Shown: piece after piece, positions 26,541-36,814 of the stretch
How the letters are laid out: each line of letters opens with the position of its first letter
Position numbering within the stretch: position 1 is the stretch's first letter
NCBI GenBank assembly: GCA_019636035.1
Contig: JAHBYI010000001.1
Coordinates: forward strand, 1-64,000
DNA from: Candidatus Paracaedibacteraceae bacterium
GTDB lineage: Bacteria > Pseudomonadota > Alphaproteobacteria > Paracaedibacterales > Paracaedibacteraceae
Direction: 5' to 3'
Length of the DNA: 64,000 bases
Notes under the pieces: model-generated
Told to the model about the DNA's origin: nothing
Databases searched by the model: none
What the model saw: the letters and a program-made list of their open reading frames with translations, nothing else
Program-made: the position numbers and the translations under genes

Positions 26541-27908
26541 TTAATTTGCCCATTGGGTCAAGTAATGATAAACGGCGAGCAATCCCATTGCTTCACCACC
26601 TTCAGGCCGCCCCGGCAAACTTGCCACATTCCAAGCCATAAGGTCGATATGAACCCAAGGACAATTTTTTTCAACAAACTGTTCAAGAAACAAAGCCGCC
26701 GTAATGGCACCACCATAGGATGATTTGCCAACGTTGTTTAAGTCTGCAACCAAAGATTTCAAGTGCTTTTTATAAGGCTGATATAACGGCATCCGCCACA
26801 ATTGATCATCACAGTCACGACCTTGTGCTAAAATCCCCTCTGCACTTTCATTACAATTAGAAAATAACGCCGGTAATTCAGTTCCCAAAGCAATCCGAGC
26901 AGCCCCAGTCAGGGTTGCAAAGTCAATAATCAGGTCAGGATCGGACTGACTTGCTTCATATAATGCATCCGACAGCACCAATCGCCCTTCTGCATCTGTA
27001 TTCCCAATCTCAACAGTTGTCCCCTTGCGTGTTTTGATAACATCCATGGGACGCATCGCATTGCCTGAGATAGCATTCTCAACCGCCGGAATCAACAATC
27101 GCAAATCAATTGGCAAATTCATGGCCATAATCATCCGGGCTAATCCTAAAACATGAGCCGCACCCCCCATGTCTTTCTTCATCGTTAACATGCCGGAAGA
27201 CGGCTTAATATCTAATCCGCCAGAGTCAAAACAAACCCCCTTACCGACCAGAACAAGTTTTTTCTGAGGATTTGGGTGACTCCATTTCAGATCAATCAAA
27301 AGAGGCTCAGCCGTAGCCGCGCGACCAACTCGATAAATTGAAGGATATTCACGCTGAAGACTATCGCCGCAAACAACGGAAAAGTCAGCCTTGAATTGCT
27401 TTGCTAAGTCTTGAGAGATCGCAGCAAGATCCCTTGGCATAAGATCTTCAGCCGGTGTATTAATAAGATCTCGAACAAGCGTAATGGCTTTATAAGCCGT
27501 CTCAACCCACTTAATATTAAGGGTATGGGGAACAACAAGCTTTGGACAGGCCTGATCAGATCCCTTTTTATATCGATTGAATTGATAATGTGAGAGTGCC
27601 CATGTTAAAATCCCTAACTCAGGATTCATTCCTTGCCAGTCATCAATATGATAAACTCCTGCCGGGAGTTTGCTCGCTAAAACAGCCATTTGCCAAGCAG
27701 AATCACTCAATCCCCACAAAACTTGCTGAATCGCCCCTGTTTCATCAGGAAGGATAATCACCGTTTCCGGTTTTGCCTCAAAATTAAACGTAGCGATCCA
27801 GTTCTGAGAGAAATCCGGCAACGTTCTTTTAAAATCACTCAGTGACTCCGGTGTGCAAAACGTGATGTTAATGGCATCACTTGACGGGTTAGAAAACATT
27901 GATAACAT
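26541..27908 (-). CDS. pepA: Leucyl aminopeptidase family M17
   Basis: Two-metal cytosolic aminopeptidase (455 aa) removing N-terminal residues from peptides. Catalytic and metal residues are visible in VGKGVCFDSGGLDIKPS, MKKDMGGAA and the hallmark NTDAEGRL. DLINTPAEDL marks the usual boundary between the N-terminal domain (1-140) and the catalytic domain. It lies 4 nt after the DUF2155 gene on the same strand. It is somewhat shorter than E. coli PepA and closer to the alphaproteobacterial M17 group. Confidence 0.93.
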   Translation of the reverse strand: MLSMFSNPSSDAINITFCTPESLSDFKRTLPDFSQNWIATFNFEAKPETVIILPDETGAIQQVLWGLSDSAWQMAVLASKLPAGVYHIDDWQGMNPELGILTWALSHYQFNRYKKGSDQACPKLVVPHTLNIKWVETAYKAITLVRDLINTPAEDLMPRDLAAISQDLAKQFKADFSVVCGDSLQREYPSIYRVGRAATAEPLLIDLKWSHPNPQKKLVLVGKGVCFDSGGLDIKPSSGMLTMKKDMGGAAHVLGLARMIMAMNLPIDLRLLIPAVENAISGNAMRPMDVIKTRKGTTVEIGNTDAEGRLVLSDALYEASQSDPDLIIDFATLTGAARIALGTELPALFSNCNESAEGILAQGRDCDDQLWRMPLYQPYKKHLKSLVADLNNVGKSSYGGAITAALFLEQFVEKNCPWVHIDLMAWNVASLPGRPEGGEAMGLLAVYHYLTQWAN

Positions 27909-27912
27909 TGCC

Positions 27913-28260
27913 TTAATCCTCTATATAATCCAACATAACATCGTACAAAGAATGCTCTAAAGGGGGCTGAGGATACCTTGTGGATGAGCAGATCTCTCCT
28001 TGATATAGTAAAATGGGCTCGCCTTCTTCCTGATTTAGAAAAACATTCAGCACGGCAAAATCAATAGAACCATCAAAAGAATCCCTCTCATGACGCCCCT
28101 CCTCCACACGGATCATCAAATCATGAATCGGTACTGATTCTCCATCCTTCAGTGTTAAAGGTGTTTTCTTGGCCGTGATCTTATTCAGAATCAATAAATG
28201 AACGGTTGCTGCCTGTCCTTGTGACAGGATCAACAAAAAAAACAACACTCGGATAAGCAT
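27913..28260 (-). CDS. DUF2155 exported protein
   Basis: A 115-aa protein. Signal peptide MLIRVLFFLLILSQGQA|A. LLILNKITAKKTPLTLKDGESV and the C-terminal PPLEHSLYDVML fit the alphaproteobacterial DUF2155 family, where the ending is usually LEHPVYDVW. Its role in the envelope is unknown. Only 4 nt separate it from pepA, so the two probably share a transcript. Recognition is by motif, moderately secure. Confidence 0.72.
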   Translation of the reverse strand: MLIRVLFFLLILSQGQAATVHLLILNKITAKKTPLTLKDGESVPIHDLMIRVEEGRHERDSFDGSIDFAVLNVFLNQEEGEPILLYQGEICSSTRYPQPPLEHSLYDVMLDYIED

Positions 28261-28393
28261 TCTGCCCCCTCCCCTTTTATCCAGAATAATCGGTTCATCC
28301 TATTGGTGCAATTTGAATTATTATGCAAAACTTAACCATCCTTTAATCAAAGGCAGGATAGCATTAACTATAGTTAATACCGAGTTGATCATC

Positions 28394-28786
28394 ATGGTCG
28401 ATAAATTTATTCCACAGAATCATCATCTTGCATCACGGGCAATCGCTATGCCACGCGATGCCAACCCGGATGGCGATATTTTTGGCGGATGGCTTGTTTC
28501 ACAAATGGACTTAGCTGCCAGTACAATCGCAGCCCTCAAAGCAAATGGTCGCGTTGTCACTGTTGCCATCGACGGATTTACATTTCATAAACCGGTCTTT
28601 ATTGGTGATGAAGTATCCTGCTATGCCGAACTCGTTAAAATCGGCAGAACATCTATGACCATTCGCGTTGAAGCTTGGGTGCGCCGCAGACGATCCAATG
28701 AAACACTAAAAGTAACCGAAGGTGTTTTTACCTTTGTTGCCCTTGATGAAAACCACAAACCAAGACCGATTGAGGATCATCAATGA
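28394..28786 (+). CDS. YciA-type acyl-CoA thioesterase
   Basis: Hot-dog fold acyl-CoA hydrolase (130 aa). AMPRDANPDGDIFGGWLVSQMD carries the catalytic Asp of the YciA group. VTVAIDGFTFHKPVFIGDEVSCYAEL and RVEAWVRRR are conserved in the family. The open frame begins earlier with a TTG, but ATG 28394 gives the usual protein length. The stop overlaps the start of the following diguanylate cyclase gene (ATGA). Confidence 0.9.
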   Translation: MVDKFIPQNHHLASRAIAMPRDANPDGDIFGGWLVSQMDLAASTIAALKANGRVVTVAIDGFTFHKPVFIGDEVSCYAELVKIGRTSMTIRVEAWVRRRRSNETLKVTEGVFTFVALDENHKPRPIEDHQ

Positions 28787-31700
28787 AAGAGGTCTCAACA
28801 AGAAACATACATCTTGTAACAGGCATTATCCTCTTAGCCCTTGGAGGAATCGTCCTAACAGGCTGGTTCTTTGATATCCATTTCTTAACAGACAATGCAC
28901 CTATTTTTTGTGGTGTTTTATCGCTGATTTTTTCAGGTCTGTTCTTTATAACCAAAAGGCACACTCACACAACCCTGTTGAAAAATATTCCCTTAATATT
29001 TGGTCTTCTCGTTCTTTTAAATTCGCTTATGATGACTGGATTTTGTCTATCAAACTTCTATCCTTTATCCTATTTTTTTCAGAATAGCCAGTTCACCCAA
29101 TACTATTCATCAAATAGCAACCTATTACCACACATAGCCTGGATGATTGCTGGTTTTTTAATGTGTTGTACGACTTATCACCCAAATCTAAAGTATTTAT
29201 CCTATTTAGAAATAGCTAATTTTGTCCTTCTCTTTATTGCTATCCAAGGAATCGTTCTAACACTCCATCAGTTTGAATTGGTTTACACATGGCTCAATAC
29301 CTTTGCAATGCCTCTTCCCTATGCCATCGGCCTAGCAATTGTCAATATTGGAATGATTATCATATGGGGCGATATTCGATCGTCTAATACATCACATGGT
29401 ATAGAGGAAAACAACCAAATTAAGTTCTTTTCAGTATCCATGCTGACACAAGCAATTCTATCCTCTATATTTTTTGGTGCCATGATGTTGGCTTCTCAGA
29501 ATGAACTTTTCCTAAAGAACTCACTCGAGAAATATGCCGAGTTAAAAACGCTTATTCTCAATGAAACGCTCAACAACGAAATAGATGAAGTTAAACGCAC
29601 CGTTAAAACCATAGAATCAAAACTAACAACCCATAAAATATCTCATCTCTCTGAAAAAAAGTTACAAGATCTATCCTCTCTTTTCGCACATCAAGACTAT
29701 ACTGCTGTAAAATTATCAACAGTGGAAAATACCATTATCTTGAACCGAGGAACGCTCACTGATAATTATCGAGATGCCATCAATGTTAACCAAGATGGCT
29801 CTATCAAGCTAATCCACCAAAATCATTGGTCTCTTGCCTTCAAAGTCCCAATCCGTCTTCACAATAAAATCATTGGGTTTATGGAACTTGAAAAACAACT
29901 ACACAATATGGCCAACATCGCCCACAGTAACAATAATTTCTCGTTAGATGAGATCCAAGTCATTTGTTCTCAGGATTCAAGTAATAATCAGCAATGTTTA
30001 TCATCCGAAGACCGTAAGTGGTCGATGAATTCTTTTAATTTATTTGCCCCGAATACGTCAATTGGTACAGTTTTTGTTAATAACGATCGCAATAATCAAT
30101 ATAACGTTACTGTCGTTGAAAGTTTGAAAAACACAATTTTACGTTTTGCTGTCTTGATCGATTCAGGTGAAATTGAAAAAAACTTGCAACACAAAATGTG
30201 GATAGCACTCCCTATTATCGGGCTTTTCATCCTCTTTTTCATAAAAATATTGAACTGGCACATCCTTCCAATTTTCAGAAAGTTCACCAATGCCGAAAAA
30301 GATGCCATTGATTCCGCACGCATGGTTAGTGATAGTGAATCAAGAATTCGCACAATCATTGATAATATTGGCGAATGCGTTATCGTCTTTAGCGATGATG
30401 GCAAAATTGATTCCATGAATCAAGTTGCCTTGTCGACATTCAACATGTCGGAAAACTCAATCAGAGATACGAACCTGAATACTCTCTTTAATATTCCCAC
30501 AAATGAGTTTCATAAATATCTGTACATATCCTATGGACAGTGGCGAGAAGGTAAATGCTATCGGTTAGATGGGACTGCTTTTGATGCTCATATCAAATTC
30601 AAAGATATCAGAACGCGCCAAAAGAATTTATTCATTGCAATCATCCGCGACATCACTAATCAAAAGACATCAGAAAGCAAACTGATACAAAGTGAAAAGG
30701 TACTTCGCAGTTCATTCGATCACTCCCCAATCGGTATGATGGTCTTAAATATGAAAAACAGAATAACTCAAGTTAACCAAGCTCTCTGTACAATGCTGGG
30801 ATATCATGAGTCAGAGCTCATAGGACAGAATCTCAAAGCCCTTTTGCCGGAAAACCTCAGGCAAGAAAATTCACTTCCTTTTCAAAAACTCGCAGAAATT
30901 GGGATCAAGAATTATAAGATCGAAAGCCCCATGCTCACAAAGTCCGGCCAGATCATCCAAACAATTTCATCCATGACATTATTTCTATCGCAAAACGAAG
31001 AAGACTCATTTTTCATTGCGCAAATCCAAGATATAACCATGAGACAACTCTATGAAACGGAGCTCCAACAAAAAAACGATGAACTTGAAAGCAAATTTAA
31101 AGAACTAAAAAACCATACGCGAATAACAGAAGAACTCAACAAAATGAATAGTATTCTTCAAGCATGCTTAACAACATCAGAAACATTAAACCCCATTGAA
31201 AAGTTTGCAGATAAACTCTTTGATAATATTCAAGGAGCTGTCTACCTAACCACACCTGAAAATAACTCTATGGAACTCGTGCTTCGATGGGGAAAAACAA
31301 ATAACAACATTAGTTCCATCAAAAAAGATGATTGTTGGTCCCTGCGTCGCAGTCAAGTTTATACCGTAACAGACCTTCATGATCAAGTAACCTGTTATCA
31401 CTACGCCAATGTTCCCCTATCAGGACAGATCTGTATCCCCCTCACAGCCCAAGGAGAACTCATCGGGCTTATGACTCTCTATTCCGAAGATATAAACTTT
31501 AACGAAACATATAAAAATACAAGGCGACTTGCGCTGAGTTTTGCCGACCATATCGCCTTATCATTATCGAATATCCGACTCCGTGAACGATTACAGCATC
31601 AATCGATTGTTGATGCTCTGACTAATTTATATAATCGACGCTATTTTGATGAAAGTATTAAAATTGAGCTTTCTCGGGCTGAACGCAAGAAGCAAAACTT

Positions 31701-32160
31701 GAGTTTACTTATTGTTGACATCGACCACTTTAAGAATTTTAATGACACCTACGGGCATGATGTTGGCGATATTGTTTTACAGGAAGTCAGTCATGTTTTG
31801 ACACGTAACATCCGATCATCCGATATTGCGTGTCGCATGGGGGGTGAAGAATTCGCGATTATTCTCCCCGAAACATCAACGTCTATTGCCCATGAGCGCG
31901 CAGAAATGCTCCGCAAAAAGATTGAAAAACTTATCATCAAAAACACAGGAAAATCCATCGATCCAATCACAGCATCAATTGGTATTGCAACCTACCCGGA
32001 ACACGCAAATACAACAAAGAACCTTATCGAAGCTGCTGACGTTGCCCTTTATGCCGCCAAAAATCAGGGGCGGAACCGATGCATTACGGCAACGGCTTTG
32101 ACGACTCTTGCGTCTTTAACAGGGAAAACAAAATCCCCCCCAAAACCAAAACAAACGTAA
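28783..32160 (+). CDS. Membrane sensor diguanylate cyclase (PAS-PAS-GAF-GGDEF)
   Basis: Large 1125-aa c-di-GMP synthase. About seven N-terminal membrane segments (10-240) are followed by an extracytoplasmic sensory region (about 250-465) and a further helix near 470-490. PAS domains lie at about 515-630 and 640-760, a GAF-like domain at about 790-935, and GGDEF at about 945-1105. The active site is GGEEF (1020-1024). An allosteric product-inhibition site RSSD (1011-1014) precedes it. DIDHFKNFNDTYGHDVGD is intact, so the enzyme should be active and feedback-inhibited. No EAL domain is present. The start overlaps the thioesterase stop. The last 77 nt overlap terC on the opposite strand. Confidence 0.93.
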   Translation: MKEVSTRNIHLVTGIILLALGGIVLTGWFFDIHFLTDNAPIFCGVLSLIFSGLFFITKRHTHTTLLKNIPLIFGLLVLLNSLMMTGFCLSNFYPLSYFFQNSQFTQYYSSNSNLLPHIAWMIAGFLMCCTTYHPNLKYLSYLEIANFVLLFIAIQGIVLTLHQFELVYTWLNTFAMPLPYAIGLAIVNIGMIIIWGDIRSSNTSHGIEENNQIKFFSVSMLTQAILSSIFFGAMMLASQNELFLKNSLEKYAELKTLILNETLNNEIDEVKRTVKTIESKLTTHKISHLSEKKLQDLSSLFAHQDYTAVKLSTVENTIILNRGTLTDNYRDAINVNQDGSIKLIHQNHWSLAFKVPIRLHNKIIGFMELEKQLHNMANIAHSNNNFSLDEIQVICSQDSSNNQQCLSSEDRKWSMNSFNLFAPNTSIGTVFVNNDRNNQYNVTVVESLKNTILRFAVLIDSGEIEKNLQHKMWIALPIIGLFILFFIKILNWHILPIFRKFTNAEKDAIDSARMVSDSESRIRTIIDNIGECVIVFSDDGKIDSMNQVALSTFNMSENSIRDTNLNTLFNIPTNEFHKYLYISYGQWREGKCYRLDGTAFDAHIKFKDIRTRQKNLFIAIIRDITNQKTSESKLIQSEKVLRSSFDHSPIGMMVLNMKNRITQVNQALCTMLGYHESELIGQNLKALLPENLRQENSLPFQKLAEIGIKNYKIESPMLTKSGQIIQTISSMTLFLSQNEEDSFFIAQIQDITMRQLYETELQQKNDELESKFKELKNHTRITEELNKMNSILQACLTTSETLNPIEKFADKLFDNIQGAVYLTTPENNSMELVLRWGKTNNNISSIKKDDCWSLRRSQVYTVTDLHDQVTCYHYANVPLSGQICIPLTAQGELIGLMTLYSEDINFNETYKNTRRLALSFADHIALSLSNIRLRERLQHQSIVDALTNLYNRRYFDESIKIELSRAERKKQNLSLLIVDIDHFKNFNDTYGHDVGDIVLQEVSHVLTRNIRSSDIACRMGGEEFAIILPETSTSIAHERAEMLRKKIEKLIIKNTGKSIDPITASIGIATYPEHANTTKNLIEAADVALYAAKNQGRNRCITATALTTLASLTGKTKSPPKPKQT

Positions 32161-33046
32161 CCCCTAATGACAATGCCGGTGCTATTTTCTCTTCACCCAT
32201 CCACCAAGCAACAAACGGTTTAGATCCGATAAAAATCAGAACAAGAGCTAATGAATACTTCAGATAATAAAAACGATGAATGATTGCTGCCATCGCAAAA
32301 TATAAGGCTCGAAGACCTAAAATAGCAAAGATATTACTTGTATAAATAATAAAAGGATCTCTCGTAATTGTAAAAATAGCAGGAATACTGTCAACCGCAA
32401 AAACTAAATCCGCAAGCTCAATTAAAATTAAGGCCAAAAGCAAAGGTGTGGCGTATAAAATACCTTGTTTTTTAACAAAGAAATGATGACCTTCCAATTG
32501 AGGAATAACCCTGAGGTGAGATCTCAACCATCCAATAATTGGATTTGATTCAAAATCCATCTCTTTATCTTGCATAAATAACATCTTAATCCCTGTTAAA
32601 ATTAAGAATGCTGCAAAAACAAAAGCAATCCAGTCGAATCGCGTAATCAGGGCTGAACCTAAGGCAATCATCATCCCCCGAAGGAAAATAACCCCAAGAA
32701 TTCCCCAAAATAAAACACGATGCTGATACTTATAGGGAATCCCGAAATAATTAAAGATCAAAGACATAACAAAGATATTATCCAAAGACAACGTTTTTTC
32801 AACAAGATACCCCGTCAAATACTCGTTTGTTGCCTGTGGCCCCATATAAAACCAGATCCAAAGGCTATAGGATACACCAAAGGTTATATAAAAAAGACTT
32901 AACCAAAGACTCTCACTGATCTTGATCTCTTTTTGTTTTTTATGGAGAATCCCCAGATCAAAAGACATTAAGGCTAAAATAAGAGCAATAAAAGTTCCCC
33001 AAACCCAAAGAGGTTTTCCCATCCATATCTCAAAAAGTATCTCCAT
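32084..33046 (-). CDS. TerC-family integral membrane protein
   Basis: Polytopic membrane protein (320 aa from ATG 33046) of the TerC/Alx family, linked to tellurite resistance and to manganese homeostasis in other bacteria. SFDLGILHKKQ, EYLTGYLVEKTLSLDNIFVM and LIELADLVFAVDSIPAIFTITRDPFIIYTSNIFAILGLRALYF are diagnostic, with metal-binding acidic residues within membrane helices. The frame is open for another 66 codons upstream, but the added sequence is not protein-like and would run over the fabI promoter. The 3' end overlaps the diguanylate cyclase gene by 77 nt. Confidence 0.92.
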   Translation of the reverse strand: MEILFEIWMGKPLWVWGTFIALILALMSFDLGILHKKQKEIKISESLWLSLFYITFGVSYSLWIWFYMGPQATNEYLTGYLVEKTLSLDNIFVMSLIFNYFGIPYKYQHRVLFWGILGVIFLRGMMIALGSALITRFDWIAFVFAAFLILTGIKMLFMQDKEMDFESNPIIGWLRSHLRVIPQLEGHHFFVKKQGILYATPLLLALILIELADLVFAVDSIPAIFTITRDPFIIYTSNIFAILGLRALYFAMAAIIHRFYYLKYSLALVLIFIGSKPFVAWWMGEEKIAPALSLGVTFVLVLGGILFSLLKTQESSKPLP

Positions 33047-33125
33047 GCGCCTAAAATCCAAAAATTTTAACTTCTTTAATCTTAATATTGATTTACCTCT
33101 GTTGTCGAGTATGCATGAAATTTTA

Positions 33126-33154
33126 TCGACAGTATTTACGTGCCATTGTATACT
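33126..33154 (+). promoter_or_regulatory. Sigma70-type promoter of fabI-aroC-sppA
   Basis: TCGACA (33126-33131), 17-bp spacer, TATACT (33149-33154), about 35 bp before the fabI ATG. The match to the consensus is good. It lies in the gap between divergent terC and fabI. Confidence 0.6.
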
Positions 33155-33188
33155 GTATCTAAAAACACATTTTTGAAGGTTTAACAAA

Positions 33189-33998
33189 ATGACTAAGACA
33201 GGCTTAATGGCTGGTAAACGGGGCGTAATTATGGGTGTTGCCAATGATCATTCCCTCGCATGGGGAATATCACAAGCCCTTGCAGCTCAGGGCGCAGAAC
33301 TCGCATTTACCTACCAAGGAGAGACGTTACTTAAACGTGTTTCCCCGCTCGCTCAGGAACTTGGATCTGATTTTATGGTTGAGTGTGATGTCTCCAAAGA
33401 CGGTGATGTTGCCACAGCGTTTGAGACGATTAATAAAAAATGGGGTAAAATTGATTTTGTCGTTCATGCTATTGCCTTTGCAGACAAAAATGAACTAAAA
33501 GGCAATTACCGCGATACAAGTCGCAATAACTTTTTAAACTCAATGAATATTTCTTGCTACTCCTTCACAGAAACCTGTAAGGAAGCCGCAAAATATATGT
33601 CAAAAGGCGGATCCATCGTTACGCTTACCTATTATGGTGCGGAAAAGGTTGTCCCCCATTACAATGTTATGGGTGTTGCCAAAGCAGCTCTGGAGGCGAG
33701 CGTACGTTATTTAGCCGTCGATCTGGGAGCGGATGGCATTCGTGTTAATGCTATTTCCGCAGGGCCTGTTAAGACCCTTGCGGCTGCCGGTATTGGTGAC
33801 TTCCGCTATATCTTAAGATGGAATCAATTTAACTCACCCCTTAAGCGCAACACATCGCTCGAAGACGTAGGCGGAGCAGGTGTTTATCTTCTCAGCGATC
33901 TTGCCTCTGGCGTTACAGGGGAAGTTCATTACGTCGATAGCGGTTACAATGTAATCGGCATGAAAGCCATTGATGCACCAGACATCACTTTAGACTAG
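33189..33998 (+). CDS. fabI: Enoyl-ACP reductase (NADH)
   Basis: Short-chain dehydrogenase (269 aa) for the last reduction of each fatty-acid elongation round; the target of triclosan-like compounds. It has the FabI nucleotide motif GVANDHSLAWGIS, HAIAFADKNELKG, and the catalytic Tyr-(X6)-Lys YNVMGVAK. NAISAGPVKTLAAAGIGDF is the flexible substrate loop. Length is standard. aroC begins 3 nt downstream, so fabI-aroC-sppA are likely one transcript. Confidence 0.96.
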   Translation: MTKTGLMAGKRGVIMGVANDHSLAWGISQALAAQGAELAFTYQGETLLKRVSPLAQELGSDFMVECDVSKDGDVATAFETINKKWGKIDFVVHAIAFADKNELKGNYRDTSRNNFLNSMNISCYSFTETCKEAAKYMSKGGSIVTLTYYGAEKVVPHYNVMGVAKAALEASVRYLAVDLGADGIRVNAISAGPVKTLAAAGIGDFRYILRWNQFNSPLKRNTSLEDVGGAGVYLLSDLASGVTGEVHYVDSGYNVIGMKAIDAPDITLD

Positions 33999-34001
33999 TT
34001 C

Positions 34002-35093
34002 ATGTCGGGAAATACCATTGGCCATCTGTTAAGACTTACCAGCTGGGGTGAAAGCCACGGAACAGCCATTGGGGGTGTTTTAGATGGCTTACCCCCTGGT
34101 ATTTCCCTTGATTTAATCCAGACTCAAAACGCGCTTGATCGACGTCGTCCGGGTGCCGACAAAGCGTTGACATCGCCGCGCAATGAAACAGATCAAGCGC
34201 AGATCTTATCCGGTTTTTTTGAAGGAAAAACACTGGGAACGCCTCTTTCCTTTATGATTCAAAACGCTGATCAACGATCATCCGATTATGATCAATACAA
34301 AAACATTTTCCGCCCCGGACATGCCGACTACACATATCATAAAAAATATGGCCACGTGGATCATCGCGGTGGGGGAAGAGCATCCGCCAGAGAAACCGCC
34401 GTTCGGGTTGCAGCCGGCGATATAGCAAGACAAGTATTATCTCACTTTCTCATTAATTATGCTTGCCAAGCCGCCGTTATCCAAATTGGTTCAGAAAAAC
34501 TATCCGAACCTTGGGATGGTCGCCCCTATACACCCAACACTCTATTTTGCCCGATCGATGGTTTGATTCAACAATGGACGGACTATTTACACTCAATCAA
34601 GGAACAAGGACGATCCGTTGGCGCGCTCATTGAAGTTCGAGCGACAGGTCTTCCCGCAGGACTGGGTGAGCCTGTTTATGACAAACTAGATGCAGATATT
34701 GCCAAAGCGCTCATGAGCATTAATGCAACCAAAGCTGTTGAGATTGGCGATGGATTTGATGCCGTAACAGCTGACGTTGGTTTTGATGAAATGACCGTTG
34801 GTGACCCGTTTACGAGTAACCATGCCGGCGGTATTCTCGGGGGGATTTCAACAGGCCAACCTCTTGTGTGCCGTGTTGCCTTTAAACCAACAAGTTCAAC
34901 GCGACAGATAAGACAAACTCTTGATACACACGGTAACGCCCAGTCTATATCCATAACAGGGCGTCATGATCCCTGTGTTGGAATTCGCGCTGTTCCTATT
35001 GTCGAAGCTATGATACATTTGACGTTACTTGATCATTTATTGCGTTGGCGCGGCCAATGCGGAGGGATAAATAATGCTAAGGATAATTCGTAG
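34002..35093 (+). CDS. aroC: Chorismate synthase
   Basis: FMN-dependent enzyme (363 aa) converting EPSP to chorismate, the branch point to aromatic amino acids. Signature elements: RLTSWGESHGTAIGGVLDGLPPG, DRRRPGADKALTSPRNE, RGGGRASARETAVRVAAG and HDPCVGIRAVPIVEAM. Length is normal. It starts 3 nt after fabI; its last 20 nt overlap sppA in another frame. Confidence 0.97.
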   Translation: MSGNTIGHLLRLTSWGESHGTAIGGVLDGLPPGISLDLIQTQNALDRRRPGADKALTSPRNETDQAQILSGFFEGKTLGTPLSFMIQNADQRSSDYDQYKNIFRPGHADYTYHKKYGHVDHRGGGRASARETAVRVAAGDIARQVLSHFLINYACQAAVIQIGSEKLSEPWDGRPYTPNTLFCPIDGLIQQWTDYLHSIKEQGRSVGALIEVRATGLPAGLGEPVYDKLDADIAKALMSINATKAVEIGDGFDAVTADVGFDEMTVGDPFTSNHAGGILGGISTGQPLVCRVAFKPTSSTRQIRQTLDTHGNAQSISITGRHDPCVGIRAVPIVEAMIHLTLLDHLLRWRGQCGGINNAKDNS

Positions 35094-36804
35094 GTTCTTT
35101 GGAACAATCTTTGCGACAATCGGCCTTGTCGTTGTCATTGGTGGCATTATCGGTTATATAAAATTCACATCCACACTCCAAGGTGATCCTGAATCAGATC
35201 CTGTTTCGGATAATATGGTCATACAACTTGATGTTGGTGGACTGAAAATGGTTGATTTTAACCTCCCCTCCACTCTTTTGGCTCAGTTAGAAAAATACCG
35301 TCAACAATCTTTGATTGAATTCATTGATTTGATCACCGAAATTACGCAAGACAACCGTGTCAAGGCAATCCATCTCAATTTATCCGGAACAAATTTCTCA
35401 ACAGCTCAAGCCGAAGAATTACGCAACGCACTGACTAAATTCAAAGACTCCGGGAAAAAGATCTATACGTTCGCCTACGGTTTTGGGGACGGGAGTAACG
35501 GAACCGCAGCCTATTATCTCGCATCAATCTCTGACAAGATTTTCATGCAACCCCATGGCACAGTCAGCATCATCGGAGCCTCCCTCGAATCTTATTTCTT
35601 AAAAGATCTTCTGGATGATTTTGATATTACCGTTCAAGCTGCGCGTCGTGAGAATTACAAAGGTGTTGTTGATCAAATGACACGTGCAGATTTTACACCT
35701 GAAGTCAAAGAAAACCTATCAACCCTTGTTAAATCTATTGTTGAGACCGTTCAAACAACAACGGCCGGATCCCGTAAAATCGACCTGACAACGTTTGTTA
35801 ATCTGATGAATACAGCACCGCATGGTGATCAAGCTGCGATCAAAGAAAAACTGCTTGATGAACTGGTTTATCGCGATCAAGTCCGTGAAAAAATCGGCGA
35901 AGATCTTGGAGGAAAACCATCATTTGTTACAGCCAAAGGGTATGCACCAAAAACAAAACGCCCGGTTTCTAAGACCAAAATTGGCGTTATCTTCCTTGAC
36001 TCAGACGTCGCAGCATCCGGCACAAACGCCATGAATATGAACGATCCTTATTCGCCGGATGCCCTTGATAAAGCGTTTGAAATGGCCACCAAAGAAGAGG
36101 GGATCAAAGCCATTCTCTTTCGTGTCAACACCCCTGGCGGAGCCGTCAGTGGAGCGGAAACAATTTATCGCGCAGTGAAACGAACCGTTGACAAAGGCAT
36201 CCCCGTCGTTATTTCCATGGGGACAGTTGCAGCTTCGGCAGGGTATTACATGTCAGCACCAGCAACAAAAATATTTGCCAATAAAACAACAATCACAGGA
36301 TCAATTGGTGTTGCCATGGCTAAACCAAGCATTGACAAAGCCACGGCTCTGTATGGCATTACGTGGGATCGTGTTCAAGTTGGAGATAATGCAGGCATGT
36401 GGTCAATCACCAAAGAATTTAGTGAACCTGAATGGAAATTTATCGAGGAAAACATTGACCAATTCTATCACCACTTTATCGCAACAGTTGCAAGCGGGCG
36501 CAAAATGTCTGTTGATCAAGCACAAGCCATCGCTGGTGGTCGTGTTTGGTCAGGGGTGGACGCAAAACACAATGGATTAGTTGACGAAATCGGTGGATTC
36601 TTTGAGGCCTTTGAAGAAACAAAGAAAATTGCAAAAATCAAAGAAGGGGAAGATCCTAATGTTGTTATTTTCAATAAAGTCAACCCCGGGTTACCGTTGC
36701 TCTTTTCACTCCTTGGCGATGAAGTAAAATTTCAAGTTAGTGCCATCCTCTCTCGGCATTTACAAACGGGACTGCAATCGCGCCTCGCATACCATGTAGA
36801 ATAG
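35074..36804 (+). CDS. sppA: Signal peptide peptidase SppA, 67K type (S49)
   Basis: Membrane-anchored serine protease (576 aa) that degrades cleaved signal peptides. It has one N-terminal helix (about 8-30) and tandem S49 domains. The catalytic dyad follows the long E. coli type: Lys196 in RRENYKG of the first domain and Ser388 in GTVAASAGYY of the second. ITGSIGV follows. The start overlaps aroC by 20 nt. After the TAG stop comes TATAGTCATTC, a motif of the dispersed repeats, which runs into the end of the convergent gene. In this genome it would handle the signal peptides of many exported proteins. Confidence 0.93.
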   Translation: MLRIIRRFFGTIFATIGLVVVIGGIIGYIKFTSTLQGDPESDPVSDNMVIQLDVGGLKMVDFNLPSTLLAQLEKYRQQSLIEFIDLITEITQDNRVKAIHLNLSGTNFSTAQAEELRNALTKFKDSGKKIYTFAYGFGDGSNGTAAYYLASISDKIFMQPHGTVSIIGASLESYFLKDLLDDFDITVQAARRENYKGVVDQMTRADFTPEVKENLSTLVKSIVETVQTTTAGSRKIDLTTFVNLMNTAPHGDQAAIKEKLLDELVYRDQVREKIGEDLGGKPSFVTAKGYAPKTKRPVSKTKIGVIFLDSDVAASGTNAMNMNDPYSPDALDKAFEMATKEEGIKAILFRVNTPGGAVSGAETIYRAVKRTVDKGIPVVISMGTVAASAGYYMSAPATKIFANKTTITGSIGVAMAKPSIDKATALYGITWDRVQVGDNAGMWSITKEFSEPEWKFIEENIDQFYHHFIATVASGRKMSVDQAQAIAGGRVWSGVDAKHNGLVDEIGGFFEAFEETKKIAKIKEGEDPNVVIFNKVNPGLPLLFSLLGDEVKFQVSAILSRHLQTGLQSRLAYHVE

Positions 36805-36814
36805 TATAGTCATT

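Noticed and set aside
33047..33244. N-terminal extension of the TerC protein
   Set aside because: The added 66 residues are not membrane-protein-like and would overlap the fabI promoter and start.
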